Shown piece after piece: positions 40,321-48,505 of a stretch of 64,000 bases of DNA (positions are counted from its first letter, which is position 1; the number at the start of each line of letters is the position of its first letter). The position numbers were made by a program, and so were the translations under genes. The notes beneath the pieces are model-generated. The model did not search any database. It was not told where the DNA came from and saw only the letters and a program-made list of their open reading frames with translations. Origin of the DNA: Nocardioides terrae (GTDB lineage: Bacteria > Actinomycetota > Actinomycetes > Propionibacteriales > Nocardioidaceae); assembly GCF_900112345.1 (NCBI RefSeq), contig NZ_FOLB01000008.1, forward strand, positions 1 to 64,000. Reading direction: 5' to 3'.

Positions 40321-41960
40321 GCGAGCTGGCCCCCACCGGCTACGTCGACACCTTCGCCCGGGACCACCTGCCGGCACCGGAGCTGTGGCCGACCCTCGAG
40401 TTCACCACCGAGCTGCTCGACTACCCCGAGCGCCTCAACGCCGGCGCCGAGCTGATCGACGCCGCCGTGGCGACGTACGGCCCCGACCGGCCGGCGCTGC
40501 GCACGCCCGACGGCACCGTGTGGACCTACGGCGAGCTGTGCGCCCGGGCCAACCAGGTCGCGCACGTGCTGGTCGACGACCTCGGCCTGGTCCCCGGCAA
40601 CCGCGTGCTGCTGCGCTCGCCCAACAACCCGTGGACGGTCGCCGCGTGGCTCGGCGTGCTGAAGGCCGGCGGCATCGTGGTGACCACGATGGCGGCCCTG
40701 CGGACCGCCGAGCTCACCCCCATCGTCGCCAAGACGCGACCCGCCGTCGCGCTCGTCGACCACCGGTTCGTCGACGACGTCCTGGCGGTCCGCGACGACA
40801 GCGCGCCCGATCTCACGGTGGTGACGTACGGCGGCCCGGCGGCCGACGACCTGGCCCGACGCATCGAGGGGAAGCCGACCGGGTTCGCGGCCGTCGACAC
40901 CGCCGCCGATGACGTGGCGCTGTTCGGGCCCACCTCGGGCACGACCGGGATCCCGAAGATCACCACGCACTTCCACCGCGACATCCTCTCGATCGACAAC
41001 ACCTTCGGGCGCACGACGCTGCGGCTCGAGCCCGACGACGTGGTGGCGTGCACGGCGCCGTTCGCGTTCACCTTCGGCCTCGGCATGCTGGTGGTCTTCA
41101 CGCTGCGCGCCGGCGCGTCAGCGCTCCTGACCGAGGCCGCCGCCCCGGCGGAGCTCGCCGACCTCGTCGACGAGCACGGTGTCACGGTCCTGGCGACCGC
41201 CCCGACGGCGTACAAGCAGATCCTCAAGGCGGGCAAGGTCGGCCGGCTCGCCGGGCTGCGCGCCGCGGTGACCGCCGGCGAGCACATGCCCCAATCCACC
41301 TGGGAGCAGCTGCACAGCGAGCTCGGCATCAAGCCGATCGACGGCATCGGCGCCACCGAGATGCTGCACATCTTCATCTCCGCGGCCGGCGACGACATCA
41401 GGCCCGGCGCCACCGGCCGGCCGGTGCCCGGCTACCGCGCCACGATCCTGGACGCCGACGGCAACGAGGTCGGCCCGGGGGTCGAGGGCAGGCTCGCGGT
41501 GATCGGCCCGGTCGGGTGCCGCTACCTCGACGACGACCGCCAGCGCGGCTACGTGGTCAACGGCTGGAACGTCACCGGCGACACCTTCCTTCGCGACCCC
41601 GACGGCTACTTCTGGTACTGCTCGCGCACCGACGACATGATCGTCTCCTCCGGCTACAACATCGGCGGCGCTGAGGTGGAGGCGGCGCTCGACCTGCACG
41701 AGGACGTCGTCGAGTCGGCCGTGGTCGGCGCACCCGACCCCGACCGCGGCGCGATCGTCTGCGCGTTCGTGGTGCTGCGCGACGGCGTCGAGCCGAGCGC
41801 GGCCAAGGCCACCGAGCTCCAGGACCACGTCAAGGGCCACCTGGCGCCCTACAAGTACCCCCGCGACGTGCGGTTCGTGTCAGCGCTGCCCCGCAACATC
41901 AGCGGGAAGCTGCAGCACTTCAAGCTGCGCCAGATCATCGAGGCGGAGGCCGGAGCATGA
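40317..41960 (+). CDS. Aryl-CoA ligase, probably 2-aminobenzoate-CoA ligase
   Basis: A 547-residue ANL-family enzyme. The P-loop is T-S-G-T-T-G-I-P-K, then G-I-G-A-T-E-M, N-V-T-G-D-T-F and the C-terminal I-S-G-K-L-Q with the adenylation Lys. It makes an acyl-AMP and then an acyl-CoA. It belongs to the benzoate/aminobenzoate-CoA ligase style in length and order. The choice of anthranilate as substrate rests on the overlapping downstream gene, the 2-aminobenzoyl-CoA monooxygenase/reductase type fusion; salicylate or benzoate is the alternative. Confidence 0.8.
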   Translation: MSELAPTGYVDTFARDHLPAPELWPTLEFTTELLDYPERLNAGAELIDAAVATYGPDRPALRTPDGTVWTYGELCARANQVAHVLVDDLGLVPGNRVLLRSPNNPWTVAAWLGVLKAGGIVVTTMAALRTAELTPIVAKTRPAVALVDHRFVDDVLAVRDDSAPDLTVVTYGGPAADDLARRIEGKPTGFAAVDTAADDVALFGPTSGTTGIPKITTHFHRDILSIDNTFGRTTLRLEPDDVVACTAPFAFTFGLGMLVVFTLRAGASALLTEAAAPAELADLVDEHGVTVLATAPTAYKQILKAGKVGRLAGLRAAVTAGEHMPQSTWEQLHSELGIKPIDGIGATEMLHIFISAAGDDIRPGATGRPVPGYRATILDADGNEVGPGVEGRLAVIGPVGCRYLDDDRQRGYVVNGWNVTGDTFLRDPDGYFWYCSRTDDMIVSSGYNIGGAEVEAALDLHEDVVESAVVGAPDPDRGAIVCAFVVLRDGVEPSAAKATELQDHVKGHLAPYKYPRDVRFVSALPRNISGKLQHFKLRQIIEAEAGA

Positions 41961-44335
41961 GGATCGCGATCGTCGGCGGCGGGCCCGGCGGGCTCTACTT
42001 CGCCGCCCTGATGAAGACGCTCGACCCGAGCCACGACATCACCGTGTGGGAGCGCAACGCGCCCGACGACACCTTCGGCTTCGGCGTGGTGTTCTCCGAC
42101 GAGACCCTCGGCAGCATCGAGGGCGCCGACCCGGTCATCCACCAGCGGATGGAGAGCCGGTTCGCGCGCTGGACCGACATCGACGTGGAGTTCAACGGCA
42201 CGCCGTTCACCGTCGGCGGCCAGGGCTTCGCCGCGATGAGCCGCAAGGAGCTGCTGCAGATCATGCAGGAGCGGGTCGCCGAGCTCGGCGTCACCGTGCG
42301 CTACCGGACGCAGGCGCCCGACCCGGACGAGCTGCGGGCGTCGTACGACCTGGTGCTGGCGGCGGACGGGCTCAACTCCGCGGTGCGGACGAAGTACGCC
42401 GACGTGTTCCGGCCGACGCTGGACCGGCGGCACAACAAGTACATCTGGTTCGGCACCGACCTGGTCTTCGAGGCGTTCCAGTTCTTCGTCAAGCAGACGG
42501 AGTGGGGCACCATGCAGATCCACGGCTACCCCTACTCCGACCAGGGCTCGACGTTCATCGTCGAGATGCACGAGGACGTGTGGCGTCGCGCGGGTCTGGA
42601 CCGGACCGAGGGCGAGGTCTTCGCGCCGGGCGTCTCGGACGACTACGCGGTGGAGCGGATCAAGGAGATCTTCGCCGGCGAGCTGCAGGGGCACGAGATC
42701 CTCACCAACAACTCCAAGTGGATCAACTTCAACACCGTGCGCAACGAGCGCTGGCACGACGGCAACGTCGTGCTCCTCGGCGACGCCGCCCACACCGCGC
42801 ACTTCTCGATCGGCTCCGGCACCAAGCTGGCGATGGAGGACGCGCTCGCCCTCGCCGCCTGCCTGCACGAGCACCCTGACGTCGAGACGGCGCTGGCGGC
42901 CTACCAGGCCGAGCGCAAGCCGGTGGTCGAGTCGACCCAGCGCGCCGCCCAGGCGTCGCTGGAGTGGTTCGAGAACATCGGGATGTACGCCGACCAGGAC
43001 CCCGCGCAGTTCGTCTTCAACCTGCTCACCCGCTCGCGGCGCATCACCCAGGAGAACCTGCGCGATCGCGACGCCGAGTTCGCGGCGCTGATGGAGGCCG
43101 AGTTCGCGCGCCACCAGGGCTCGGCGGACGAGACCGCGCCGGCGATGTTCCAGCCGGTGCGGATCGGCGAGCTGGAGCTGAAGAACCGCGTCGTGCTTTC
43201 GCCGATGGACATGTACGTCGCCACCGACGGCGTGCCCACCGACTTCCACCTCGTGCACCTCGGCTCCAAGGCGCTCGGCGGGGCCGGCCTGGTGATGACC
43301 GAGATGACCTGCGTCTCACCCGAGGGCCGGATCACCCTTGGCTGTCCCGGGCTGTGGAACGACGAGCAGCTGGCGGCGTGGAGCCGCGTCACCGCCTTCG
43401 TCCACTCGCAGTCGACCGCGAAGATCGGCATGCAGCTGGGCCACTCCGGTCGTAAGGGCTCCACGAAGCTGATGTGGGAGGGCATGGACGAGCCGCTCGA
43501 GGAGGGCAACTGGGAGGTCATCGGGCCGTCCGCCCTGCCGTACGGCGCGGACTGCCACGTGCCGCGCGAGGCGACCCGGGCCGACCTCGACGCGGTCGTG
43601 GCGGACTTCGTCGCGTCCGCCGAGCGGGCGGTGGCGGCGGGCTTCGACCTGGTCGAGGTGCACGCCGCGCACGGCTACCTGCTCAGCTCGTTCCTCTCGC
43701 CCGTGGCCAACCACCGCACCGACGAGTACGGCGGCTCGCTGGAGAACCGGCTGCGCTTCCCGATCAAGGTCTTCGCCGCCGTACGCGCGGCCGTGCCGGC
43801 CCGGATCCCGGTCACCGTCCGCATCTCGGCGACGGACTGGCTGCCGGACGGCAACACCGACGAGGACGCCGTCGAGATCGCCCGCGCCTTCGTCGCCGCG
43901 GGCGCCGCGGCGATCGACGTCTCGTCGGGGCAGGTCAGCAAGGACGAGAAGCCGGCGTTCGGCCGTTCCTACCAGACGCCGTTCGCCGACAAGATCCGTC
44001 ACCGCGTCGCCGAGCCGGCCGGGGTGAAGGTCATCGCGGTGGGGGCGATCTCGTCGTACGACGACGTGAACTCGATCCTGCTGGCCGGCCGTGCCGACCT
44101 GTGCGCGCTGGGCCGCACCCACCTCTACGACCCGAGCTGGACGCTGCACGCGGCGGCCGAGCAGGACTACCGAGGGCCCGGCGCGCAGTGGCCGGTCCCG
44201 TGGGAGGCGGGACGGCGCAGGCCGCCGACCTCGCGCACCGACAAGGTCCCGCCGCGGCTGCAGCTCCTGCGGGACGGAGCGTCCGAGTCGGTCCATCTCC
44301 GCTGGGTGCCGTCCGCGGCGCGTGACCGGGTCTGA
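41957..44335 (+). CDS. 2-aminobenzoyl-CoA monooxygenase/reductase-type fusion
   Basis: A 792-residue flavin fusion. The N-terminal part (about 1-385) is a class A flavin monooxygenase: G-G-G-P-G-G-L-Y-F and L-G-D-A-A-H-T-A-H-F-S-I-G-S-G. The C-terminal part (about 395-760) is an old yellow enzyme: L-K-N-R-V-V-L-S-P-M, H-A-A-H-G-Y-L-L-S-S-F-L-S-P and Y-G-G-S-L-E-N-R. This order and length match ACMR of Azoarcus evansii, which hydroxylates and then reduces the ring of 2-aminobenzoyl-CoA. Salicylyl-CoA 5-hydroxylase is a shorter relative or a similar fusion. ATG overlaps the ligase stop by four bases. Confidence 0.85.
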   Translation: MRIAIVGGGPGGLYFAALMKTLDPSHDITVWERNAPDDTFGFGVVFSDETLGSIEGADPVIHQRMESRFARWTDIDVEFNGTPFTVGGQGFAAMSRKELLQIMQERVAELGVTVRYRTQAPDPDELRASYDLVLAADGLNSAVRTKYADVFRPTLDRRHNKYIWFGTDLVFEAFQFFVKQTEWGTMQIHGYPYSDQGSTFIVEMHEDVWRRAGLDRTEGEVFAPGVSDDYAVERIKEIFAGELQGHEILTNNSKWINFNTVRNERWHDGNVVLLGDAAHTAHFSIGSGTKLAMEDALALAACLHEHPDVETALAAYQAERKPVVESTQRAAQASLEWFENIGMYADQDPAQFVFNLLTRSRRITQENLRDRDAEFAALMEAEFARHQGSADETAPAMFQPVRIGELELKNRVVLSPMDMYVATDGVPTDFHLVHLGSKALGGAGLVMTEMTCVSPEGRITLGCPGLWNDEQLAAWSRVTAFVHSQSTAKIGMQLGHSGRKGSTKLMWEGMDEPLEEGNWEVIGPSALPYGADCHVPREATRADLDAVVADFVASAERAVAAGFDLVEVHAAHGYLLSSFLSPVANHRTDEYGGSLENRLRFPIKVFAAVRAAVPARIPVTVRISATDWLPDGNTDEDAVEIARAFVAAGAAAIDVSSGQVSKDEKPAFGRSYQTPFADKIRHRVAEPAGVKVIAVGAISSYDDVNSILLAGRADLCALGRTHLYDPSWTLHAAAEQDYRGPGAQWPVPWEAGRRRPPTSRTDKVPPRLQLLRDGASESVHLRWVPSAARDRV

Positions 44336-44349
44336 GACCCTTGCCGACC

Positions 44350-44856
44350 GTGAGCGTGCCTGAGCCGACGACCGGGGCCACGACCGAGCACGGCCGGCCG
44401 CGCGCCGTCCTCCGCACCCGCGTGGAGTGGATCGACACCGACGCCGCCGGCATCTACCACAACAGCACGGTGATGCGGTTCGTCGAGGCCGCCGAGGCCA
44501 GCCTCATGCGCGAGCGCGGCCTCGACGGCTACTTCCCGGTCGCGCCCCGCGTCCGCTTCGAGGTGGACTTCGAGGCGCCGCTGTTCTTCGGCCAGGACGT
44601 CACCACCGTCGTCGAGCTGGCGCGGCTGGGCACCTCGTCGATGCGTTTCGAGTTCGAGGTGTGGGGCGAGGAGCACGACGGCCGGCCGCGCGGGCGGGCG
44701 GCCCGGGGCGCCTACGTCACCGTGCACATCGGCACGAACCACGCAGGCGCCGGGCACCGGGACGGCGCCGGCAGCGTGCCGTGGCCGGTCGAGTGGGTCG
44801 CGGCGCTGGGCGGGACTGGCGAGGCCGACGGATCGGCAGAGGCTTCGCGCGCATGA
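44350..44856 (+). CDS. 4-hydroxybenzoyl-CoA thioesterase-family hotdog protein
   Basis: A 168-residue single-hotdog thioesterase. R-V-E-W-I-D-T-D-A-A-G-I-Y-H-N holds the catalytic Asp of the 4HBT family. Chosen start is GTG 44350; TTG 44341 is three codons earlier. It would release CoA from aromatic or ring-opened acyl-CoA. The stop overlaps the PaaX gene by four bases. Confidence 0.85.
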   Translation: MSVPEPTTGATTEHGRPRAVLRTRVEWIDTDAAGIYHNSTVMRFVEAAEASLMRERGLDGYFPVAPRVRFEVDFEAPLFFGQDVTTVVELARLGTSSMRFEFEVWGEEHDGRPRGRAARGAYVTVHIGTNHAGAGHRDGAGSVPWPVEWVAALGGTGEADGSAEASRA

Positions 44857-45683
44857 GCGAGGCGCCCGAAGGCGCGGTCCGCGGGCCGCAGCCGCGTACG
44901 ACGATCGTCACGTTCCTCGGCGCCGTGGTGCGCCCGCTCGGCGGTTGGATGCCGATCGCGGCCGCGGTCGACCTCCTGGGGGAGGTCGGCATCGACGCGC
45001 CCAGCGTGCGCACGGCCGTCTTCCGGCTGAAGAAGAACGGCTGGCTCGATCCCGCATCCCGCTCGGGAGCTCGGGGTTACCTCCTGACCGAGGAGGCGGA
45101 CGCCACGCTCGCCGCCGGCGACGAGGTGATCTGGCACGCCCGCAAGCCCGCCGACCTCTCCGACGGCTGGTGCATCGTCCACTTCGGGGTGCCGGAGTCG
45201 ATGCGGGCCAAGCGTCACCAGCTGCGCTCCCACCTGACCAGCCTCGGCTTCGGCAACATCGGGACCGCGCTGTGGATCGCGCCGGCGCGGATGCGGCAGG
45301 CGGCCGAGCGCGCCATCGAGGACCTCGGGCTGGGCGGCTATGCCGCCATCTTCGTCGGCGACTACTTCGGCCCGCAGGACCTCACCCGGGTGCTGTACGA
45401 CTCCTGGGACCTCGCGGCGATCGACCGGGGCTACCGCGACTTCATCGACGCCTACCGCTCGCAGTTCCGGCAGCTCTCCGAGCTGGCCGGGGCCGAGGCG
45501 TTCGCGGCGTACCTCACGATGCTGGACCGGTGGCGCAAGCTTCCCTTCCGCGATCCCGGCCTCCCGCGCGAGGTGCTCGCCGCCGACTGGCCGGCCGGCG
45601 CGGCGGTGGCGCTCTTCGAGGAGCTGGTCGCGGTGCTCGAGGGGCCGGCCCTCGACCACGCCCGGGCCTCCTGGGGCGGCTGA
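44853..45683 (+). CDS. PaaX-family transcriptional repressor
   Basis: A 276-residue regulator. The N-terminal winged helix has P-S-V-R-T-A-V-F-R-L-K-K-N-G-W-L, then a Y-L-L-T-E stretch and the middle PaaX domain W-C-I-V-H-F-G-V-P. PaaX proteins respond to aryl-CoA esters and repress aromatic-CoA operons, which fits its place as last gene of this cluster. It likely senses the CoA ester made by the ligase and binds the repeat at 38042-38058 (inference). Confidence 0.87.
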   Translation: MSEAPEGAVRGPQPRTTIVTFLGAVVRPLGGWMPIAAAVDLLGEVGIDAPSVRTAVFRLKKNGWLDPASRSGARGYLLTEEADATLAAGDEVIWHARKPADLSDGWCIVHFGVPESMRAKRHQLRSHLTSLGFGNIGTALWIAPARMRQAAERAIEDLGLGGYAAIFVGDYFGPQDLTRVLYDSWDLAAIDRGYRDFIDAYRSQFRQLSELAGAEAFAAYLTMLDRWRKLPFRDPGLPREVLAADWPAGAAVALFEELVAVLEGPALDHARASWGG

Positions 45684-45712
45684 TCTCGTCGCGCGGCGGC
45701 TGCGCCGAAGGG

Positions 45713-45743
45713 TCACCCGTGCCTCTTGGATCTCGACGGGTGA
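45713..45743. terminator. Terminator-like hairpin after the PaaX gene
   Basis: TCACCCG / CGGGTGA with a 17-nt loop, 30 bases after the PaaX stop and before the promoter of the ArsR operon. No T tract. Confidence 0.35.
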
Positions 45744-45758
45744 GTCCGGCGATATTCC

Positions 45759-45818
45759 GCAACCACTGGTTGCACATCGACGCCAGCGCGCCTACAGTGA
45801 TGTGCAACCAATCGTTGC
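45759..45818 (+). promoter_or_regulatory. Promoter with two ArsR-type operators
   Basis: -35 TTGCAC (45770-45775), 17 bp, -10 TACAGT (45793-45798). GCAACC-ACT-GGTTGC (45759-45773, perfect) overlaps the -35, and GCAAC-CAATC-GTTGC (45804-45818) sits just after the -10. Both share GCAACCA and are 45 bp apart. They fit autoregulation by the ArsR-type protein of the operon. GCAGGAGG follows for translation. Confidence 0.68.
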
Positions 45819-45829
45819 AGGAGGCAGTC

Positions 45830-46291
45830 ATGGAGCTGGGATCCATCGAGCGTGAGCTCTTCATCGAGGCGTCACCGGAGACGGTCTTCCAGGTGGTGAG
45901 CGACCCGAGGCACGTGGCGCAGTGGTGGCCCGACGAGGCGCGCTACGAGCCCGTCGCCGGGTCGGTGGGTGAGATCCGGTTCTCGAACGGTGACGCCGGC
46001 GACCAGGTCGAGTCGCTCACGGTCGTCGACGTCGAGCCGCCGACGCGCTTCTCCTTCCGCTGGACGCATGCGGCCGGGGAGCCGGCGGCCGAGGGGAACT
46101 CGATGCTCGTCACCTTCGAGCTCGTGGCCCGCGACGGTGGCACGCTGGTGCGGTTCCGCGAGACCGGCTTCCGCGAGCGGGGCTGGGAGGCAGCCGCGCT
46201 GGAGGCGCACTACCGGGACCACGTCCAGGGTTGGGACCACTTCCTCCCGCGGCTGGCGGCGTACGCCGCGCGGGTGGGTGTCCGGGCATGA
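45830..46291 (+). CDS. SRPBCC-domain (AHSA1-like) protein 1
   Basis: A 153-residue START/Bet v1-like protein: an initial R-E-L-F-I-E-A-S-P-E-T-V-F, then W-W-P-D, and a last long helix (H-V-Q-G-W-D-H-F-L-P-R-L). Such proteins bind a small hydrophobic ligand in a deep pocket. First gene of a three-gene operon with an ArsR regulator and a second SRPBCC. Function unknown. Confidence 0.83.
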   Translation: MELGSIERELFIEASPETVFQVVSDPRHVAQWWPDEARYEPVAGSVGEIRFSNGDAGDQVESLTVVDVEPPTRFSFRWTHAAGEPAAEGNSMLVTFELVARDGGTLVRFRETGFRERGWEAAALEAHYRDHVQGWDHFLPRLAAYAARVGVRA

Positions 46292-46641
46292 GCACGGCCG
46301 TCGACGACGAGCTGTGGTCGGCGATCGGTGATCCCACCAGGCGCCAGATGCTCGACCTCCTGCTCGCCCACGGGTCGGGCACCGCGACCACGCTCAGCGA
46401 CCGGCTCCCGGTGAGCCGTCAGGCGGTCGCCAAGCATCTGACCGTCCTGGACAGGGCCGGCCTGGTGCACGGGGAGGCGGCCGGGCGCGAGCGGCACTAT
46501 CGGATCGACGACGAGCAGTTCGCTCGTGCGCTCGCGCAGCTCCATGCGGTGACGAGCGCCTGGGACGGGCGGCTCCGCCGGATCAGGCGCCTCGCCGAGA
46601 CGCTGCAGCAGATCAAGGACAAGGAGACGAACGATGGTTGA
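46288..46641 (+). CDS. ArsR-family regulator
   Basis: A 117-residue winged-helix repressor. D-P-T-R-R-Q-M-L-D-L-L-L and the recognition helix V-S-R-Q-A-V-A-K-H-L are typical. No cysteines are present, so it is not a metal sensor of the classic kind; it belongs to the group paired with SRPBCC proteins. ATGA overlap with the first SRPBCC gene; overlap of eight bases with the second. Confidence 0.88.
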   Translation: MSTAVDDELWSAIGDPTRRQMLDLLLAHGSGTATTLSDRLPVSRQAVAKHLTVLDRAGLVHGEAAGRERHYRIDDEQFARALAQLHAVTSAWDGRLRRIRRLAETLQQIKDKETNDG

Positions 46642-47077
46642 CATCCTGCACCGCGTCGCGGTCGAGAAGATTCCGCCCGACGCCGTCTACCGAGCGCTGA
46701 CCACCATCGACGGCCTCGCGGGCTGGTGGACGACCGACACGTCCGGTGACGCCTCGGAGGGAGGCGTCATCGAGTTCCGCTTCCCGCCGGGGGGCTTCGA
46801 CATGAAGGTCCTGGAGACGACGCCCGGCTCGCACGTGCGGTGGGAGGTCGTGGACGGTCCGGAGGAGTGGGTCGGCACGACCGTCGACTGGCGGTTGAAC
46901 GCCGTGGATGACTGGACGGTGGTGATGTTCGAGCACCAGGGCTGGGAGCGCCCGGTGGAGTTCATGCACCACTGCAGCACCAAGTGGGCGACGTACCTGA
47001 TGAGCCTGAAGGGGCTGCTCGAGAGCGGTGCCGGTGCTCCGGCTCCCCACGACGTCCACATCGCATTCCCGGACTGA
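46634..47077 (+). CDS. SRPBCC-domain (AHSA1-like) protein 2
   Basis: A 147-residue AHSA1/Bet v1-like protein (I-D-G-L-A-G-W-W-T-T-D-T; C-terminal H-H-C-S-T-K-W-A-T-Y-L-M-S-L). It differs clearly from protein 1 and may form part of the same ligand-binding or sensing unit. Last gene of the operon, convergent with the ROK gene 24 bases away. Confidence 0.83.
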   Translation: MVDILHRVAVEKIPPDAVYRALTTIDGLAGWWTTDTSGDASEGGVIEFRFPPGGFDMKVLETTPGSHVRWEVVDGPEEWVGTTVDWRLNAVDDWTVVMFEHQGWERPVEFMHHCSTKWATYLMSLKGLLESGAGAPAPHDVHIAFPD

Positions 47078-47101
47078 CCCGAGGTGCCCCTCGGCGCGCC
47101 A

Positions 47102-48310
47102 TCACATCGCGTCAGCGACCTGCGCGACCTCGGCGCTCCCGACGACCCCGCCTCCGAGGCGGGACGCCGCGAGGAGAGCGGCGCCGAGGGCTTCGGCCCG
47201 CGGGCCGAGCTGTGCGCGGACGACGCGGATGTCGTGATTGGCGACCGGCGGCAGCGCGGAGTCGAGGGCGCGGCTCGCGGCGGCGAGGAGCGCATCGCTC
47301 GACTCGGGCCGTGCGGTGAGGTCGCCGCCCACGACGACCAGGCGCGGGTCGGTGATGGTGCAGACGCCGGCCAGGGCGGTGCCGAGCACCTGCCCGGCGT
47401 CGGTGAGGAGTCGGAGCGCTCCTCGGTCGCCGGCGTCCGCGAAGTCGAGGAGGGACTCGACGGTGGCGGCCGGGCCGAGCGTGTGCGCGAGCGCGGAGAC
47501 GAGCGCGCGCTTGCTGACGAGGGTCTCGAGGCAACCGCGTGCCCCGCACCGGCAGATCCGGCCGTCGGGGACGACGGAGAGGTGGCCGAGCTCCCCGGCC
47601 ATGCCGGCGGCCCCGGTGTGCAGCCGGCCGCCGAGGACCAGGCCGGAGCCCACGCCCTCGCCGAGCATGACGTAGACGAGGTCGTCGACCCCGGCGCCCG
47701 CTCCGAGCCGCCACTCGGCGAGCGCACCGAGGCTCGCGTCGTTGCCGAGGTGGACCGGGAGGCCGGTGCGCTCGGCCAGGATCCCACCGATGTCCACGCC
47801 GCCCCAGTCGAGCAGCATCGGCGGCGAGCCCAGCTGCCGGGACCCGACGACCGGCGCCGAGACGGCCACTCCCACGCCGAGGACGCGTCCGAGGTCGGTG
47901 TCCGCGCTCGCGACCAGGTCGGTCGTGCTGCGCGCGACCCGGTCCAGGGACTCGGTCGGCTCGTGGTCGACGTCGAGGACGTGCCGCTGCTCGGCGATCA
48001 GCGTCCCGTCCAGCGAGGTGAGCACCACTCGGAGGTCGGCGTGGCCGAGGTGGATCCCGATGAGGGCGCCGGCCCGCGGAGCCAGACCGAGGGAGACGGA
48101 GGGCCGGCCACCGCTCGTCGCCGGCCTGGTGCCGAGCTCGACGAGGAGCCCGGCGGCGATCAGGCTGCTCACCAGGGCCGAGACGGCGGACGTCGACAGG
48201 CCGGTGGCGCGCGCCACGTCGGCGCGGCTGCAACGGGGGCGGGACCGGACGGCCTCGAGGACCGCGCGTCCGTTCCGGCTCGGCAGCGTCTCGTCGCCTC
48301 GCTCGCTCAC
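47102..48310 (-). CDS. ROK-family repressor (NagC/XylR type)
   Basis: A 402-residue protein. The N-terminal winged helix (S-R-A-D-V-A-R-A-T-G-L-S-T-S-A-V) is followed by a ROK sugar-kinase-like domain with the zinc motif C-R-C-G-A-R-G-C-L-E and metal His G-E-L-G-H. The ATP site D-x-G near I-G-I-H-L-G-H lacks the kinase DxG, as in repressors. GTG 48310 is chosen: -10 TAGGCT (48323-48318) lies seven bases before it. Divergent from the secreted GH3 gene, it likely represses that gene and itself in the absence of xylose or a related sugar. Confidence 0.88.
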   Translation of the reverse strand: MSERGDETLPSRNGRAVLEAVRSRPRCSRADVARATGLSTSAVSALVSSLIAAGLLVELGTRPATSGGRPSVSLGLAPRAGALIGIHLGHADLRVVLTSLDGTLIAEQRHVLDVDHEPTESLDRVARSTTDLVASADTDLGRVLGVGVAVSAPVVGSRQLGSPPMLLDWGGVDIGGILAERTGLPVHLGNDASLGALAEWRLGAGAGVDDLVYVMLGEGVGSGLVLGGRLHTGAAGMAGELGHLSVVPDGRICRCGARGCLETLVSKRALVSALAHTLGPAATVESLLDFADAGDRGALRLLTDAGQVLGTALAGVCTITDPRLVVVGGDLTARPESSDALLAAASRALDSALPPVANHDIRVVRAQLGPRAEALGAALLAASRLGGGVVGSAEVAQVADAM

Positions 48311-48332
48311 GCACGGCAGCCTAGCGGCCCGA

Positions 48333-48411
48333 GTTAGTCCGGAACAGGATAAATCAAGCGGCCACAACGCGAGATTGATCCTTGACCCGGATAAAGGCAC
48401 GGCCCTACGGT
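48333..48411. promoter_or_regulatory. Divergent ROK/GH3 control region with paired operators
   Basis: GH3 promoter: -35 TTGACC (48382-48387), 18 bp, -10 TACGGT (48406-48411). Two 21-bp blocks with a 7-7-7 layout: GTTAGTC-N7-GGATAAA (48333-48353) and TTGATCC-N7-GGATAAA (48375-48395). The second covers the -35. Their centres are 42 bp apart, four helix turns. Confidence 0.5.
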
Positions 48412-48505
48412 CATGAGACCCAGACCACACGCTGCCTGTTCTCGGGCAGGGCTGGGGGACCTATCGGCGCGCACCCGTTCGGTACGCCTTTCTCTCGGAG
48501 CACTC

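Noticed and set aside
41957-44335. Two separate genes fused by sequencing error
   Set aside because: Monooxygenase followed by an OYE domain in one chain is a known natural fusion (ACMR), and the linker frame is clean.
48413-48505. N-terminal 31 residues before the GH3 signal peptide
   Set aside because: The ATG at 48413 is only two bases after the likely -10 (48406-48411), so it would not be transcribed; the start with GGAG at 48506 gives a normal signal peptide.
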